Under the pieces are notes generated by a model. It saw only the letters and a list, made by a program, of their open reading frames with translations, had not been told where the DNA came from and searched no databases. From Pollutibacter soli (lineage in GTDB: Bacteria; Bacteroidota; Bacteroidia; Chitinophagales; Chitinophagaceae), in NCBI GenBank assembly GCA_029269725.1, contig JARJHS010000004.1:428053-492052 (forward strand): a stretch of DNA of 64,000 nucleotides, written 5' to 3'. A program made the position numbers and the translations under genes. Below, in pieces: positions 1-9,775 of this stretch; within the stretch, counting starts at the first letter, position 1; each line of letters starts with the position of its first letter.

Positions 1-2190
1 ATTAAGCACGAGCATTTTTGAAGAGCTGAAAGAATCGGCATAGATTTTTGCACTTACACCCATTGACAAAATATGAGAACCGACAACTAAGTTTCCTTCC
101 AGTAATTCAAGTTGAGAAGCAACGCTGATATCAGAACCGAGACTTACATCTTTTGCATTCTTAATCACCAGACCATAAAAACTATTGGAACTTTTCCCTG
201 TAATCAACTGAGCGTCGTAGCCAGTAAAACTTACTGTCGAATAATTACCAAAATTGTAAAATCCATTGTTTACCCAATTCCCTTCTAGATTAATATTTTT
301 ATTACGAGAATACAATTCACCCTGGACTATATTCAAATCCCCGGCAATTTTTAAATCAGATGACTGCGTGACTTTTGTCGGATTGTCAATGGTTATCGAT
401 CCGGGAATGAATTCAACATATGCAGTACCTGTTGCTTGAGGTGAACTTCCGTTGAATACAATATTGGCGCCGGAAGTATAGTTTCTTACCGGGGTAAAAA
501 TATGACCCATTAATGAGGGTGAAGGCATCAGCCCTGAAATGCTTCTTATTCCCAGGGTTCCTCCTTTTCTTAATACAAATTTTCCATTACTTGTAATCCT
601 GGAATTTTCAGAGGCCATTTGTAAAAAACTAAGGCTGTCAACATAGACGTTGATGGTATTCTGAAATTTCTCCACTGCATCATAGATCTGAACAGAATCA
701 CCCGCGAAATAAATATTGCCGTATCCGGTTCCGGTCTCAGTAATTACTCCACCCGCGAAACTGAAGTTGCGATCTACATACAAATTTCCAATTCCATCAT
801 TTTGGGAGAAATTGGTTGTGCCCCCATTCTGTACAAAACTTTTTAATACCACGACTTCAGATTTTCCTTTTCCGGAAACTGAGTCGTTCGAATTGAAAAA
901 TAGTGTACCGTTTTCCCTGATAAAATCACCCATCGTAAACACCTGCGCGTCGCCGGAAGATTTTTTTAGCATGAGGTTCCCCCCAGACTGAATAAAATTT
1001 TTAGTGACCTGAAGTGAAGCAGCACCTTTTGAGTTGACCATTACAATTGTTCCTGCTGTAAAATTAAAATTACCACCAACAAGAAGGCTATGATGCGTGC
1101 TATCGGTATTAATGATCAGTGCGCCTTTTGATGAATTTTCAAATAATAGATTTCCCTGGCAGTCAATTGTCTGGTTCAAAACAATATCTGCAGGAAAATC
1201 AGAATTGAAGCTGACGTTACCCAGGACCTGGTTCAGGCCGGATGGTAATTTTGTTTTTATTCCGGTGAAAATACAGTTGGATTTTGGAGACCATTTCGCT
1301 ACCGGCAGACTTCCACCATCCTGTAAATGCTCATAAACCGCATTGTCATTTACAACGAAATTCAATGCATTGCTATTGATTATAGATCCAGCGTTAGCAA
1401 GCTTGCCATTCAAAATCAATTTTGCATTTAATTCTGATATGTCAAATTCACCTGAGCTTTTCAGAATACCGTTAATTATGAAATTGGAATTCGAGCCAAT
1501 AGTAAATTTCTTTATTCCTGAAATATTAACAGATGATCCGCTGCTGATAAAAAAGCTTGTATCTGCGCTTTCTTTTGAACTTATTGATTCAGCATTTTTA
1601 TCAGCTGTAAAATTCAGACTTGTATTATCTAAAACACTCAATCTGCAAAGAGTAACCGTAGATAGATTCAGTTGCCATTCAACAGCTCCTCCGGCTGCAA
1701 CTTCAATGGCGGCCAAGGGATGCCAGGATAATGCAGTTGTTGATATTGTAGATTTATTTCTATGCCGGTACAGGCTATAAGCCTGTAAACTGATGGTTCC
1801 TTTCGTAATCAATGTGCCGGCAGCATCAAAAGTGCCTTCGACTATCAGATCGGTACCCACACCATTCGCAATTTCAAGAGAAGCAGTATCAGCAACGAAT
1901 AATATGGCTTTAGGTTCTATACGAATCTGATCAGCCAATGCAGCAGTTGTGATCGTAATCTTATTGTTTGCGCGGATCTGAATATTTGAAGAATTGACAC
2001 CAGGGGCACCATCTTCAATTGTTGGTGTAAACCATCCCGAGTCCGTAAAAATCTGCCAGCTGGTGAGATCATTCCAGTTACCATCTGCCGCTGAGCGATA
2101 GTCACCCACTTTTTGACTGAATGCAAGAATGCCAGGCAGCAAACATGCAACCGTTATCAACAATTTTCTGTAGAAAAAATACGCTCCCAC
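1..2190 (-). CDS. Large secreted surface protein, probable T9SS cargo, N-terminal part (C-terminus outside window)
   Basis: The minus strand is open without a stop from about 2250 to the window edge, giving at least 730 residues. No ATG lies near the 5' end; GTG at 2190, preceded by AAAAAGG, gives a good signal peptide (basic YFFYRK, then a hydrophobic stretch LLITVACLLPGILAFS). The mature start, with YRSAADGNWNDLTSW, resembles the opening of many long Bacteroidota adhesin-like proteins. The rest is rich in Asn, Ser, Gly and Thr with recurring short beta-strand patterns such as GNLLFEN, GNFNFTAG and GDLNIVQG, which suggests a beta-helix or repeated beta-sandwich. Cargo status for type IX secretion is inferred from this style; the C-terminal sorting domain would lie outside the window. 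Function unknown, likely cell-surface or extracellular. Confidence 0.75.
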   Translation of the reverse strand, partial: MGAYFFYRKLLITVACLLPGILAFSQKVGDYRSAADGNWNDLTSWQIFTDSGWFTPTIEDGAPGVNSSNIQIRANNKITITTAALADQIRIEPKAILFVADTASLEIANGVGTDLIVEGTFDAAGTLITKGTISLQAYSLYRHRNKSTISTTALSWHPLAAIEVAAGGAVEWQLNLSTVTLCRLSVLDNTSLNFTADKNAESISSKESADTSFFISSGSSVNISGIKKFTIGSNSNFIINGILKSSGEFDISELNAKLILNGKLANAGSIINSNALNFVVNDNAVYEHLQDGGSLPVAKWSPKSNCIFTGIKTKLPSGLNQVLGNVSFNSDFPADIVLNQTIDCQGNLLFENSSKGALIINTDSTHHSLLVGGNFNFTAGTIVMVNSKGAASLQVTKNFIQSGGNLMLKKSSGDAQVFTMGDFIRENGTLFFNSNDSVSGKGKSEVVVLKSFVQNGGTTNFSQNDGIGNLYVDRNFSFAGGVITETGTGYGNIYFAGDSVQIYDAVEKFQNTINVYVDSLSFLQMASENSRITSNGKFVLRKGGTLGIRSISGLMPSPSLMGHIFTPVRNYTSGANIVFNGSSPQATGTAYVEFIPGSITIDNPTKVTQSSDLKIAGDLNIVQGELYSRNKNINLEGNWVNNGFYNFGNYSTVSFTGYDAQLITGKSSNSFYGLVIKNAKDVSLGSDISVASQLELLEGNLVVGSHILSMGVSAKIYADSFSSSKMLVLN

Positions 2191-2390
2191 AAATGACCTT
2201 TTTAAAAGATTGAGTACGGTTTTTAAATAAGATTTGTGGAACCTGGACTGCTAGAACTAATGGATTTGTTTTCGGGAAGTAAATCAAGTGTACAGAAAAT
2301 GCGGAGTAATATTGGATGGTATTAACTGTACCGCTTAACCGGACAGTAAAACTATTTTATTTCGGCTTCCTCACAAAATTAATTTTCTGG

Positions 2391-2816
2391 TCAACGCAGG
2401 CGTTCCAGGCTTTTAACCAGCTTCTGGTCCTTCCTGATGCCTCCATAGGCAAGCATAAAAAGCAATATCATCAGGATCGGGAGGATTGCACCAAACAGCC
2501 AGCGGCTTTCTTTGAAGTTCGTATCCGACTTAAAGCCTTCAACTTGTGTGAATTCCAGTATTACGATAACTATCGAAAGTACAATACCGAGGAAACAAAG
2601 GGTTTTCTGCAGTTTTCGATTTTTAAATAAGAAAATAGTCACCAAAGCCAGAACTGAAGTCGCAACGATCACCGTGAAAAGAAGCAGCATTTCAGGTCCA
2701 AGAAACACTTTTTTAGTGCCGTCCTGCAAAATTCCTTCCCAAAGCGGTAACCGGTATGTCATTATTCCTGCAATAGCGGCTAGTAATAACCATACAGACT
2801 GAATGCGCTGAATCAT
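2391..2816 (-). CDS. DUF4293 family four-helix membrane protein
   Basis: A 141-residue protein beginning MIQRIQSVWLLLAA, the typical opening of the Bacteroidota DUF4293 family. Four hydrophobic segments are visible, at about residues 7-24, 42-62, 70-88 and 107-126, so it is an integral inner-membrane protein. The C-terminal tail is short and basic (RKDQKLVKSLERLR). No catalytic motif is visible and the family has no established function that I know of. It lies 43 bp downstream of glyA on the same strand and may be its last operon member. Confidence 0.75.
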   Translation of the reverse strand: MIQRIQSVWLLLAAIAGIMTYRLPLWEGILQDGTKKVFLGPEMLLLFTVIVATSVLALVTIFLFKNRKLQKTLCFLGIVLSIVIVILEFTQVEGFKSDTNFKESRWLFGAILPILMILLFMLAYGGIRKDQKLVKSLERLR

Positions 2817-2858
2817 GTTAAACAGTTTAGCTCGGTAAAAACTTCCTTTTTTAATTCT

Positions 2859-4139
2859 TTACTTGAGTCCCCGATACAGGGGAAATGATTTCATTAAAAT
2901 ACTAACTTCCTCTTTTACAGAAGCAATTTCTTTTTCATTTTCCGTATTGGTCAGAACCCTGTCAATCAGGTTTACAACAGTCTCCATATCATTTTCTTTC
3001 ATTCCCCTTGTCGTAACAGCCGGAACACCAACCCTGATACCAGAAGTCACAAAAGGACTTTTATCATCGAAGGGTACAGAGTTCTTATTTAAAGTGATAT
3101 GAGCTTTGTCAAGCGTCTCCTGTGCTTTTTTGCCTGAAATATTTTTGTTTCTGAGGTCGATAAGCATGAGGTGATTGTCAGTACCGCCACTGATTAGATC
3201 ATATCCCCTGGAAACAAACGATTTTGCCATTGCCTGTGCATTCACCTGCACCTGTTTTTGATACAAGCTGAAATTATCCGAAAGTATCTCAGCAAAGGAA
3301 ACCGCTTTGGCGGCGATCACATGCATTAGTGGTCCGCCCTGCATACCTGGAAAAACGGCCAGATCAAGCAACGCACTCATTGGACGGATATTCCCTTTCG
3401 GATCTTTTAATCCCCACGGATTATCAAAATCATTTCTCAACATGATAATTCCACCCCGTGGTCCACGAAGCGTTTTGTGTGTTGTAGAAGTAACGATATG
3501 GCAATGGTCAAAAGGATCATTTAAATACCCTTTTGCTATCAGACCAGCGGGGTGCGCGATATCAGCCATCACCAATGCACCGATCTCATCCGCTACCGCC
3601 CGGATCCTTTGATAATCCCAATCCCTGCTGTAAGCAGAAGCTCCACATATTATAATTTTAGGTTTCTCTGTTCTTGCAACCTGCTCAAGCTGTTCATAAT
3701 CCACAAGTCCGGTTTCTCTTTTAACCCCGTAAAAAAGCGCCTGATAGTTTTTACCGCTGAAATTTGCCGGGCTGCCATGCGTCAAATGCCCACCCATGCT
3801 TAAATCAAGTCCCAAAATTTTATCACCCGGCTTCAAACATGCCATAAAAACCGCGGTGTTGGCCTGTGCTCCGCTGTGGGGCTGAACGTTTGCCCATGAA
3901 GCGTTGAAAATCTTTTTTAACCTATCAATGGCGATAGTTTCAATCTCATCAACCACTTCGCATCCGCCATAATATCTTTTGCCAGGATACCCCTCTGCAT
4001 ATTTGTTTGTCGGGCAGGTACCCATTGCTTCCATTACCTGCTGAGAAGTGAAATTTTCAGACGCGATCAATTCAATGCCATTTCGCTGTCTTTCCAATTC
4101 CTTTCCGATAAGATCAAATATTAGACTATCCTTTTGCAT
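2859..4139 (-). CDS. glyA: Serine hydroxymethyltransferase
   Basis: Cytosolic PLP enzyme interconverting serine plus tetrahydrofolate with glycine plus methylene-tetrahydrofolate, the main one-carbon source. The N-terminal [17 protein letters not shown] motif, the glycine-rich [16 protein letters not shown] loop and the PLP-lysine motif [14 protein letters not shown] (lysine near residue 230) are intact. The open frame extends to 4157 (MCQILN...), but the ATG at 4139 (MQKDSLIFD) matches the usual family start and gives 426 residues, a normal length. There is no sign of damage. It stands between the DUF4293 gene and the ABC ATPase gene on the same strand. Confidence 0.95.
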   Translation of the reverse strand: MQKDSLIFDLIGKELERQRNGIELIASENFTSQQVMEAMGTCPTNKYAEGYPGKRYYGGCEVVDEIETIAIDRLKKIFNASWANVQPHSGAQANTAVFMACLKPGDKILGLDLSMGGHLTHGSPANFSGKNYQALFYGVKRETGLVDYEQLEQVARTEKPKIIICGASAYSRDWDYQRIRAVADEIGALVMADIAHPAGLIAKGYLNDPFDHCHIVTSTTHKTLRGPRGGIIMLRNDFDNPWGLKDPKGNIRPMSALLDLAVFPGMQGGPLMHVIAAKAVSFAEILSDNFSLYQKQVQVNAQAMAKSFVSRGYDLISGGTDNHLMLIDLRNKNISGKKAQETLDKAHITLNKNSVPFDDKSPFVTSGIRVGVPAVTTRGMKENDMETVVNLIDRVLTNTENEKEIASVKEEVSILMKSFPLYRGLK

Positions 4140-4207
4140 GTTTAAAATTTGGCACAAAAGTAAATGGAACTAATGAAAAGAGAAAGGCAGTGGAGAAAGA
4201 TTAAAGG

Positions 4208-4828
4208 TCACTTATAATCCTGGATCGAAATTATTTCCTGGCAGAATTGATATTCGGTCTCATCATTGCTGCTTACAATGATGATTTTACCAGCACAATA
4301 GTTTTGAATCAGGCTCAGATACAATTCAATACCACTTTTATCAAGATTTGTGCAAGGCTCGTCCAATAATAGTACAGGGCTTTCAGAAAATACAGCCTGT
4401 GCCAGTTTAAGTCGTTGCTTCATACCACTGCTGAAAAACCGGATTTGCTTTTTTGCTGTATTACCTAATCCAACAATGGAGAGAATATCTTTTTTGGATA
4501 TACCTGATTGCAGCGGTTTAAATGTCGAATGAAAATCCAGAAATTCGTACGCATTCATTTCTTCTATCAATTCAAGATATGGTGCGCAAATGGAAACATG
4601 CCTGAATTGATTTTCGGGCTCGATTGCTTTGCCATTTATTTCATAGCGGCACTTGCCTTCACTCAAAAGGATTGCGCCTGATATAACCTGCAATAAGGTT
4701 GATTTTCCCGATCCATTATGACCGGTGATGGCATATCTGCCTTTTTCCTGAAAATGATAGCTGAAGTGTCTGAAGATCCAATCCCGGTTGAAGCGTTTAC
4801 CGGCATCAGTCGTTGAGATCTTCATCAA
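4208..4828 (-). CDS. Orphan ABC transporter ATP-binding protein
   Basis: A 206-residue stand-alone ABC ATPase. Walker A is GHNGSGKST (about residues 37-45), the signature is FSSGMKQRLKLAQ (variant SSGM instead of LSGGQ), and Walker B with its glutamate is VLLLDEPCTNLD. The switch histidine position appears as VSSNDETE, so the classical H-loop histidine is not evident. No membrane segments and no permease gene adjoin it. The start overlaps the 3' end of lpxA by about 23 bp, so the two are probably translated together. The size is like CcmA-type exporters, but nothing in the context supports cytochrome maturation. The partner and substrate are unknown; a role in envelope or lipid export is only a guess from position. 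Confidence 0.75.
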   Translation of the reverse strand: MMKISTTDAGKRFNRDWIFRHFSYHFQEKGRYAITGHNGSGKSTLLQVISGAILLSEGKCRYEINGKAIEPENQFRHVSICAPYLELIEEMNAYEFLDFHSTFKPLQSGISKKDILSIVGLGNTAKKQIRFFSSGMKQRLKLAQAVFSESPVLLLDEPCTNLDKSGIELYLSLIQNYCAGKIIIVSSNDETEYQFCQEIISIQDYK

Positions 4829-5612
4829 AGCTGGTTTTAGAATAGCGTTTGATGATGCCTCGTCCGCTTTCCCTGATAAACGTTACGATCTCATCACGTT
4901 CGTCTGTTGCAGCAAATTCTTCTTCTATATACTGAACAGCCTGTGTGGTGTTCATGCCTTTATTGTAGATGTACCGGTAGATATCGAGGATATGATTGAT
5001 CTTTTCGACTGTAAAACCCTTACGTTTTAAGCCAATGGAGTTCACTCCGGCATAACTTAATGGAGAACGACCTGCTTTTATATAAGGAGGGATATCTTTC
5101 CCAACAAGTGAACCACCCGATACAAAAGCATGCTGACCAATCTTAACAAACTGATGTACCGCACACATGCCTGCAAGGATAGCATAATCTCCCATCATTA
5201 CATGCCCTGCAATCTGGGTGTTGTTGCTCATTACACAATTATTGCCGATTATGCAGTCGTGCGCGATATGGCTGTAGGCCATGATCAGGCAATTATTCCC
5301 AACAACAGTCTTCCAGCGATCACGGGTCCCGCGATGGATAGTAACAAATTCCCTGATGGTACTGTTGTCACCAATCTGAACAATTGTTTCTTCACCTTCA
5401 AATTTCAGATCCTGCGGGGCTGCAGAAATTACTGCACCTGGGAAAATCCTGCAATTCCGACCAATCCTGGCACCTTCCATAATGGTCACATTACTCCCGA
5501 TCCAGGTGCCTTCGCCTATCTCTACATTCTGATGGATTACCGTAAATGGGTCAACCTTCACATTCGTAGCCAGCTTGGCATTCGGATGGATATAAGTATG
5601 CGGATGGATCAT
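4806..5612 (-). CDS. lpxA: UDP-N-acetylglucosamine acyltransferase
   Basis: First enzyme of lipid A synthesis; transfers a 3-hydroxyacyl chain from ACP to UDP-GlcNAc in the cytosol. The N-terminal two thirds are left-handed beta-helix hexapeptide repeats (IGEGTWIGSNVTIMEGARIG and many others). The catalytic-histidine region is IAHDCIIGNN and the family motif VHQFVKIG is present. The open frame starts at a TTG at 5630, but the ATG at 5612 (MIHPHTYIHPNA) is the expected family start and gives 268 residues, near the usual 262. It lies downstream of lpxC-fabZ and overlaps the ABC ATPase gene. The chain-length preference cannot be read from sequence alone. Confidence 0.95.
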   Translation of the reverse strand: MIHPHTYIHPNAKLATNVKVDPFTVIHQNVEIGEGTWIGSNVTIMEGARIGRNCRIFPGAVISAAPQDLKFEGEETIVQIGDNSTIREFVTIHRGTRDRWKTVVGNNCLIMAYSHIAHDCIIGNNCVMSNNTQIAGHVMMGDYAILAGMCAVHQFVKIGQHAFVSGGSLVGKDIPPYIKAGRSPLSYAGVNSIGLKRKGFTVEKINHILDIYRYIYNKGMNTTQAVQYIEEEFAATDERDEIVTFIRESGRGIIKRYSKTSFDEDLND

Positions 5613-5723
5613 GGATTCAGTTAATATCAATGAAGATGGTCTTGAAATGAGTCAGTATAATTATTAATATTTTCTGTCTTATTAAATACCGTGCGCAAAA
5701 ATAGACTTTTCCACCGTTTAAGG

Positions 5724-7130
5724 TCAACCTCTTTTTACCAGTTGAGCCATTAATACAGCTTCAGTGGCTATCTTGTTACCAACATAAACAGTTCCGTGCA
5801 TCTCACAAAGTCCTCTCCTGATCGGGCCCAGGAGCTCCATTTTCAGGATCATCGTATCACCAGGCACCACTTTTAACTTAAACTTGCAATTATCAATTTT
5901 TACAAAATATGTATCGTAATCTCCGGGGGGAAGTGTATTGATGGCCAGAATTCCACCTGTCTGCGCCAGCGCTTCGATCTGCAGCACACCAGGCATCACC
6001 GGATTACCGGGAAAATGTCCCGGGAAAAAGGGTTCATTAAAAGTAACATTTTTTATACCCACAATAGTCTTATCGGTCAGCTCAATTACTTTATCAACCA
6101 ATAAAAATGGGTATCGATGCGGTAATCTTTTTTCAATCTGCTGGGTAGTAAAAACTGGCTGCTGTCCGGGATCATACACCGGAACATCTTTTACATGCTT
6201 GTTTTTCTTGATGTAATTTTTGATCTTTTTGGCAAACTCCACATTGGAAAAATGGCCAGGACGATTGGCGATGATATGTGCCTTGATCGGATATCCGATC
6301 AGAGCCAGATCACCAACTACATCGAGCAGTTTATGACGGGCAGGTTCATTGGGAAATCTAAGCTCCAGGTTATTCAGATAACCTTCACTCATTACTTCAA
6401 TCTTGTCCTTCTTGAATGCTTTGGCCAGCCTAACTTTTTCTTCTTCGGTAACTGGCTTATCAACCACAACAATTGCATTGTTGATATCGCCCCCCTTAAT
6501 AAGGTTATGTTCCAGCAACATTTCCAGTTCATGCAGGAAACAAAATGTGCGACATGGAGCTATTTCATTTGCAAAATCCCTTATGGTTTTTAAGCCTGCA
6601 TGCTGTGTACCGAGTACCGGACTATTGAAATCAATCAGCGTTGTGAGTTTATACTCAACGGCAGGCATAGCTACCAGCTCTACCCGCTTTTCTTCATTAT
6701 AATAAGTGATATTGGTATCGATAGTGTACCAGTGCTTTGCCGCCTCCTGTTCAGCAACCCCAGCCTCGCGGATAATCTCCACAAAAGGCTCAGAACTGCC
6801 ATCCATGATCGGGGTTTCAGGTCCGTTGATTTCGATGAGACAGTTATCAATACCCATCCCTACCAATGCGGCCAGCACATGCTCTACAGTGCTGATTCTC
6901 GCGCCATTATCTTCAAGGGTGGTGCCTCTTGAAGTATCAACAACGAGGTCACAATCGGCCTTTACCAGTGGTTGACCCGGAAGATCTATTCTTTTAAACT
7001 GAATACCGAAACCGGGGTTTGCCGGTTTAAGATTCATATCAACATTGACACCAGTATGGAGGCCAGTTCCCGAAATACTTATTGCGGATTTTAGCGTATG
7101 CTGAATATCAGGATTGAACTTTTCACTCAT
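5724..7130 (-). CDS. lpxC-fabZ: Bifunctional UDP-3-O-acyl-GlcNAc deacetylase / (3R)-hydroxyacyl-ACP dehydratase (LpxC-FabZ fusion)
   Basis: A 468-residue fusion. The LpxC half (about 1-310) catalyses the committed zinc-dependent deacetylation in lipid A synthesis; TVEHVLAALVGMGIDN holds one zinc histidine and RHKLLDVVGDLALIG the second histidine and the aspartate. The FabZ half (about 325-468) dehydrates 3-hydroxyacyl-ACP in fatty acid elongation; LPHRYPFLLVD carries the catalytic histidine and FPGHFPGNPVMPGVLQIEA the glutamate. All key residues are present in both halves. This fusion is characteristic of Bacteroidota and couples two enzymes competing for the same 3-hydroxyacyl-ACP pool. It lies between lpxD and lpxA on the same strand. 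Confidence 0.95.
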   Translation of the reverse strand: MSEKFNPDIQHTLKSAISISGTGLHTGVNVDMNLKPANPGFGIQFKRIDLPGQPLVKADCDLVVDTSRGTTLEDNGARISTVEHVLAALVGMGIDNCLIEINGPETPIMDGSSEPFVEIIREAGVAEQEAAKHWYTIDTNITYYNEEKRVELVAMPAVEYKLTTLIDFNSPVLGTQHAGLKTIRDFANEIAPCRTFCFLHELEMLLEHNLIKGGDINNAIVVVDKPVTEEEKVRLAKAFKKDKIEVMSEGYLNNLELRFPNEPARHKLLDVVGDLALIGYPIKAHIIANRPGHFSNVEFAKKIKNYIKKNKHVKDVPVYDPGQQPVFTTQQIEKRLPHRYPFLLVDKVIELTDKTIVGIKNVTFNEPFFPGHFPGNPVMPGVLQIEALAQTGGILAINTLPPGDYDTYFVKIDNCKFKLKVVPGDTMILKMELLGPIRRGLCEMHGTVYVGNKIATEAVLMAQLVKRG

Positions 7131-7244
7131 GCCCTAAGAAATTAAGGCGCAAATATAGACGATATTTCTTGCAAGGATTTTTTAGAATGAAAAGCTCTCG
7201 AAAGAGATTTGAATTTGACCAGTAAAGTTCTATTAAATTATCTT

Positions 7245-8294
7245 TTAAGATACCTTTTCAGCCATCAATGCAGCGATTGCTCTTTCGAGTTCTTTGATCT
7301 TTTTTTCAAGCTCGGGAAGGTTCCTTCCGGCTACCTGGGCGCGTAGGGCCGCACCATATTCGTATGCAGGACTTCCCGTGACAGCTGAGTTCGGGAACTT
7401 TATGGACTTACTTACGCCACTCTGCGCATTGATTTTTGAACCATCAGCAATAAAAATATGACCTACAATTCCCGCCTGGCCGCCGATCATTACATTATTG
7501 CCAATCTTAGTACTTCCACTTACACCCGCCTGCGCCGCGATCACTGTATTTTGTCCAACCTCAACGTTATGAGCAATTTGAATAAGGTTATCGAGTTTTG
7601 CACCTTTCCTGATGGTTGTTGATCCCATAGTCGCCCTGTCAATGGTGGCATTTGATCCGATTTCCACAAAGTCTTCAATCAAGACATTGCCGATCTGGGG
7701 AATTTTTTGATAGGTACCATCTGTTTGTGGAGCGAATCCAAAACCATCACTTCCAATAACAGTCCCCCCATGTATAATAACATTATTCCCGACTACACAG
7801 TCATGGTAAATTTTTACTCCCGGATGAACAATTGTATTTGTACCCAGTTTCACATTGTCTCCTATATATGTCTGGGGAAATACTTTTGTATTATCACCTA
7901 TTACCACCTGCTCTCCGATATACGCGAAAGCACCGATAAACACATTGCTGCCAATTTTTGCGGTAGGCGCAATAAAGCTGGGCTGCTGTATTCCAGATAA
8001 CTGTTGGGTCATCATCTGCTGATATTTACTCAGCAACAGGGCGAATGCACTATAAGCATCCGGTACCCGGATTAGTGCAGCATTCAATGGCTGCTTAACT
8101 TCCTGGTTTTCATTGATGATAATTACGCTGGCACCGGTTGTCTCCAGAAACTCCTCATATTTGGGATTTGCCAGAAATGCAAGCTGACCTTCCTGAGCTT
8201 CTTCTATTTTAGCAAATGATCCAACGGATTTTGTTGGATCACCCTCAATTTTTCCTCCTATCAGGGATGCGATCTGGGCGGCGCTGAATTGCAT
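7245..8294 (-). CDS. lpxD: UDP-3-O-(3-hydroxyacyl)glucosamine N-acyltransferase
   Basis: Third enzyme of lipid A synthesis, adding the second 3-hydroxyacyl chain. The 349-residue protein has the LpxD N-terminal domain (MQFSAAQIASLIGGKIEGDP), then hexapeptide repeats from about residue 105 (IGSNVFIGAFAYIGEQVVIG). The catalytic-histidine region GSDGFGFAP...IPQIGNVLIEDFVEIG and the downstream IAHNVEVGQN motif are typical. The C-terminus ends in a short helix (ELEKKIKELERAIAAL) that often trimerises. Normal length. It is the upstream member of the lpxD / lpxC-fabZ / lpxA block. Confidence 0.95.
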   Translation of the reverse strand: MQFSAAQIASLIGGKIEGDPTKSVGSFAKIEEAQEGQLAFLANPKYEEFLETTGASVIIINENQEVKQPLNAALIRVPDAYSAFALLLSKYQQMMTQQLSGIQQPSFIAPTAKIGSNVFIGAFAYIGEQVVIGDNTKVFPQTYIGDNVKLGTNTIVHPGVKIYHDCVVGNNVIIHGGTVIGSDGFGFAPQTDGTYQKIPQIGNVLIEDFVEIGSNATIDRATMGSTTIRKGAKLDNLIQIAHNVEVGQNTVIAAQAGVSGSTKIGNNVMIGGQAGIVGHIFIADGSKINAQSGVSKSIKFPNSAVTGSPAYEYGAALRAQVAGRNLPELEKKIKELERAIAALMAEKVS

Positions 8295-8402
8295 AATTGT
8301 TCTTTAAAATAAAGCGAAATGTTTTTTTGAACGATGTCGGCGCAATTTAATTCATCGGGGTTCAAGGATCGGTCTAAAACGGATGAAAGGTTCGCACAAA
8401 TT

Positions 8403-9617
8403 TTATTCCGGTTTATAATAACAAATGTAGAATTTTTTAACTGCCAAAGACAGGTTTTGGTGAATGAGGGCGTTGTCGACCAGTGAAATGTCTTTTACCG
8501 TTCCATCCCGGAAAACAATATTGATGCGCTCTTCTTTTGGGTCGTATAAACTGTTTTCAGCTTCTCCTGTAAAAACGAGGTAATCAAGATCATTATCAGA
8601 AACAGGAAACAGGTCTTTTATCGCTCTTTTTCTTTTTGAAATTTCAACCGGATCAATGGGTTCTGCCTGGAGTTTTAATTTGAAAAGCGTCCGGTTCAAA
8701 ACAGCATTACATAATAAGGATAAGATTGGATCTTTATGTCGTCCCCAGATTTTTACTGCAGCGGTTACATCCGTATCATCGAGCTGACAAAACAAAGCAA
8801 GATTATCCCTGACAGAACCCTGCAATTCATTGAACAATAATGCACCTAACACACTATCAGGTTTAACATCCGGATCCCCTGAAGCTGCAAGTTCCCTGGC
8901 GCGTTGAAAAATTTTCACCAGCATCATTTCAGAGCAGAGTACTGTTTTATGCAGATATACCTGCCAATACATGAGCCTTCTGGAAATAAGGAATTCTTCT
9001 ATCGAATAAATCCCTTTTTCTTCAACCATCAGTTCACCTTTGTAAACCGTAAGCATTTTCAATATCCTGCTGTAGCTGATAACGCCTTCTGAAACGCCTG
9101 TAAAAAAACTATCTCTTGTCAGATAGTCCATCCGGTCAACGTCCAGTTGACCACTGACCAATTGATGTAAAAACTTTTTAGGATACTTATCCGTGAAGAT
9201 CTCGATTGCCATACTTAATCCACCACCGAATTCTTCATTCATTTTTTTCATGATGAGAATGGATAACTCTTCATGATGTACATCTTCTATCAATACACTT
9301 TCCAGCGCGTGAGAGAATGGTCCGTGGCCCACATCATGAAGTAGTATGGTTATTTTAGCAGCCTGCTCTTCTTCGGGGGTGATATCGATGCCCTTGCCTT
9401 TCAATTCATATATCGCCTGCCGCATCAGGTGATAAGCACCAAGGGAATGGTGCAACCGGGTATGAACAGCTCCTGGATACACGAGATGGCTTAAAGCCAT
9501 TTGTTTTATGCGCCGAAGTCGTTGGTACCAGGGATGTGAAATAATCTTGTATATTAATTCATCATCTATCGTGATGAAACCATATACCGGATCGTTGATT
9601 ATCTTTCTGAATTGCAT
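8403..9617 (-). CDS. HD-domain phosphohydrolase (dGTPase/YdhJ-like)
   Basis: A 404-residue soluble protein of the HD superfamily. The metal-binding motif is split as usual: RLHHSLGAYHLMRQA supplies the first histidine, ILLHDVGHGPFSHALE the HD pair, and QLDVDRMDYLTRDSFFTG the last aspartate. This arrangement resembles dGTP triphosphohydrolase/SAMHD1-type enzymes, so a nucleotide triphosphohydrolase activity is plausible, but the substrate cannot be told from sequence. It is 108 bp upstream of lpxD on the same strand; a neighbouring HD gene is often seen near lpxD in this phylum (recalled, not checked). Confidence 0.8.
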   Translation of the reverse strand: MQFRKIINDPVYGFITIDDELIYKIISHPWYQRLRRIKQMALSHLVYPGAVHTRLHHSLGAYHLMRQAIYELKGKGIDITPEEEQAAKITILLHDVGHGPFSHALESVLIEDVHHEELSILIMKKMNEEFGGGLSMAIEIFTDKYPKKFLHQLVSGQLDVDRMDYLTRDSFFTGVSEGVISYSRILKMLTVYKGELMVEEKGIYSIEEFLISRRLMYWQVYLHKTVLCSEMMLVKIFQRARELAASGDPDVKPDSVLGALLFNELQGSVRDNLALFCQLDDTDVTAAVKIWGRHKDPILSLLCNAVLNRTLFKLKLQAEPIDPVEISKRKRAIKDLFPVSDNDLDYLVFTGEAENSLYDPKEERINIVFRDGTVKDISLVDNALIHQNLSLAVKKFYICYYKPE

Positions 9618-9775
9618 GCGTTGCAGGAATTGTTAAATTACACTCCCGGATAGATAAAGTTATGCCGCAGGCGTGGTAATAACTAAATTTAACCTTTCGC
9701 TCACGCAGCGTTTGTGTGAGACGTTGAGCAATAATAAACCCTGCTTATTGTTATTAAAACCAAATCCTGATTGAC

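Noticed and set aside
716..1780. Three plus-strand open frames of 79-145 residues opposite the surface protein
   Set aside because: The minus strand is open across the whole area with a coherent beta-repeat protein and a signal peptide; the plus frames lack family features.
1917..2287. Short minus-strand frames near the beginning of the surface protein
   Set aside because: They are in other frames from the long open frame that carries the signal peptide and continues to the window edge.
4208..4828. CcmA heme exporter ATPase
   Set aside because: The size fits but no cytochrome-maturation gene is nearby and the signature is variant.
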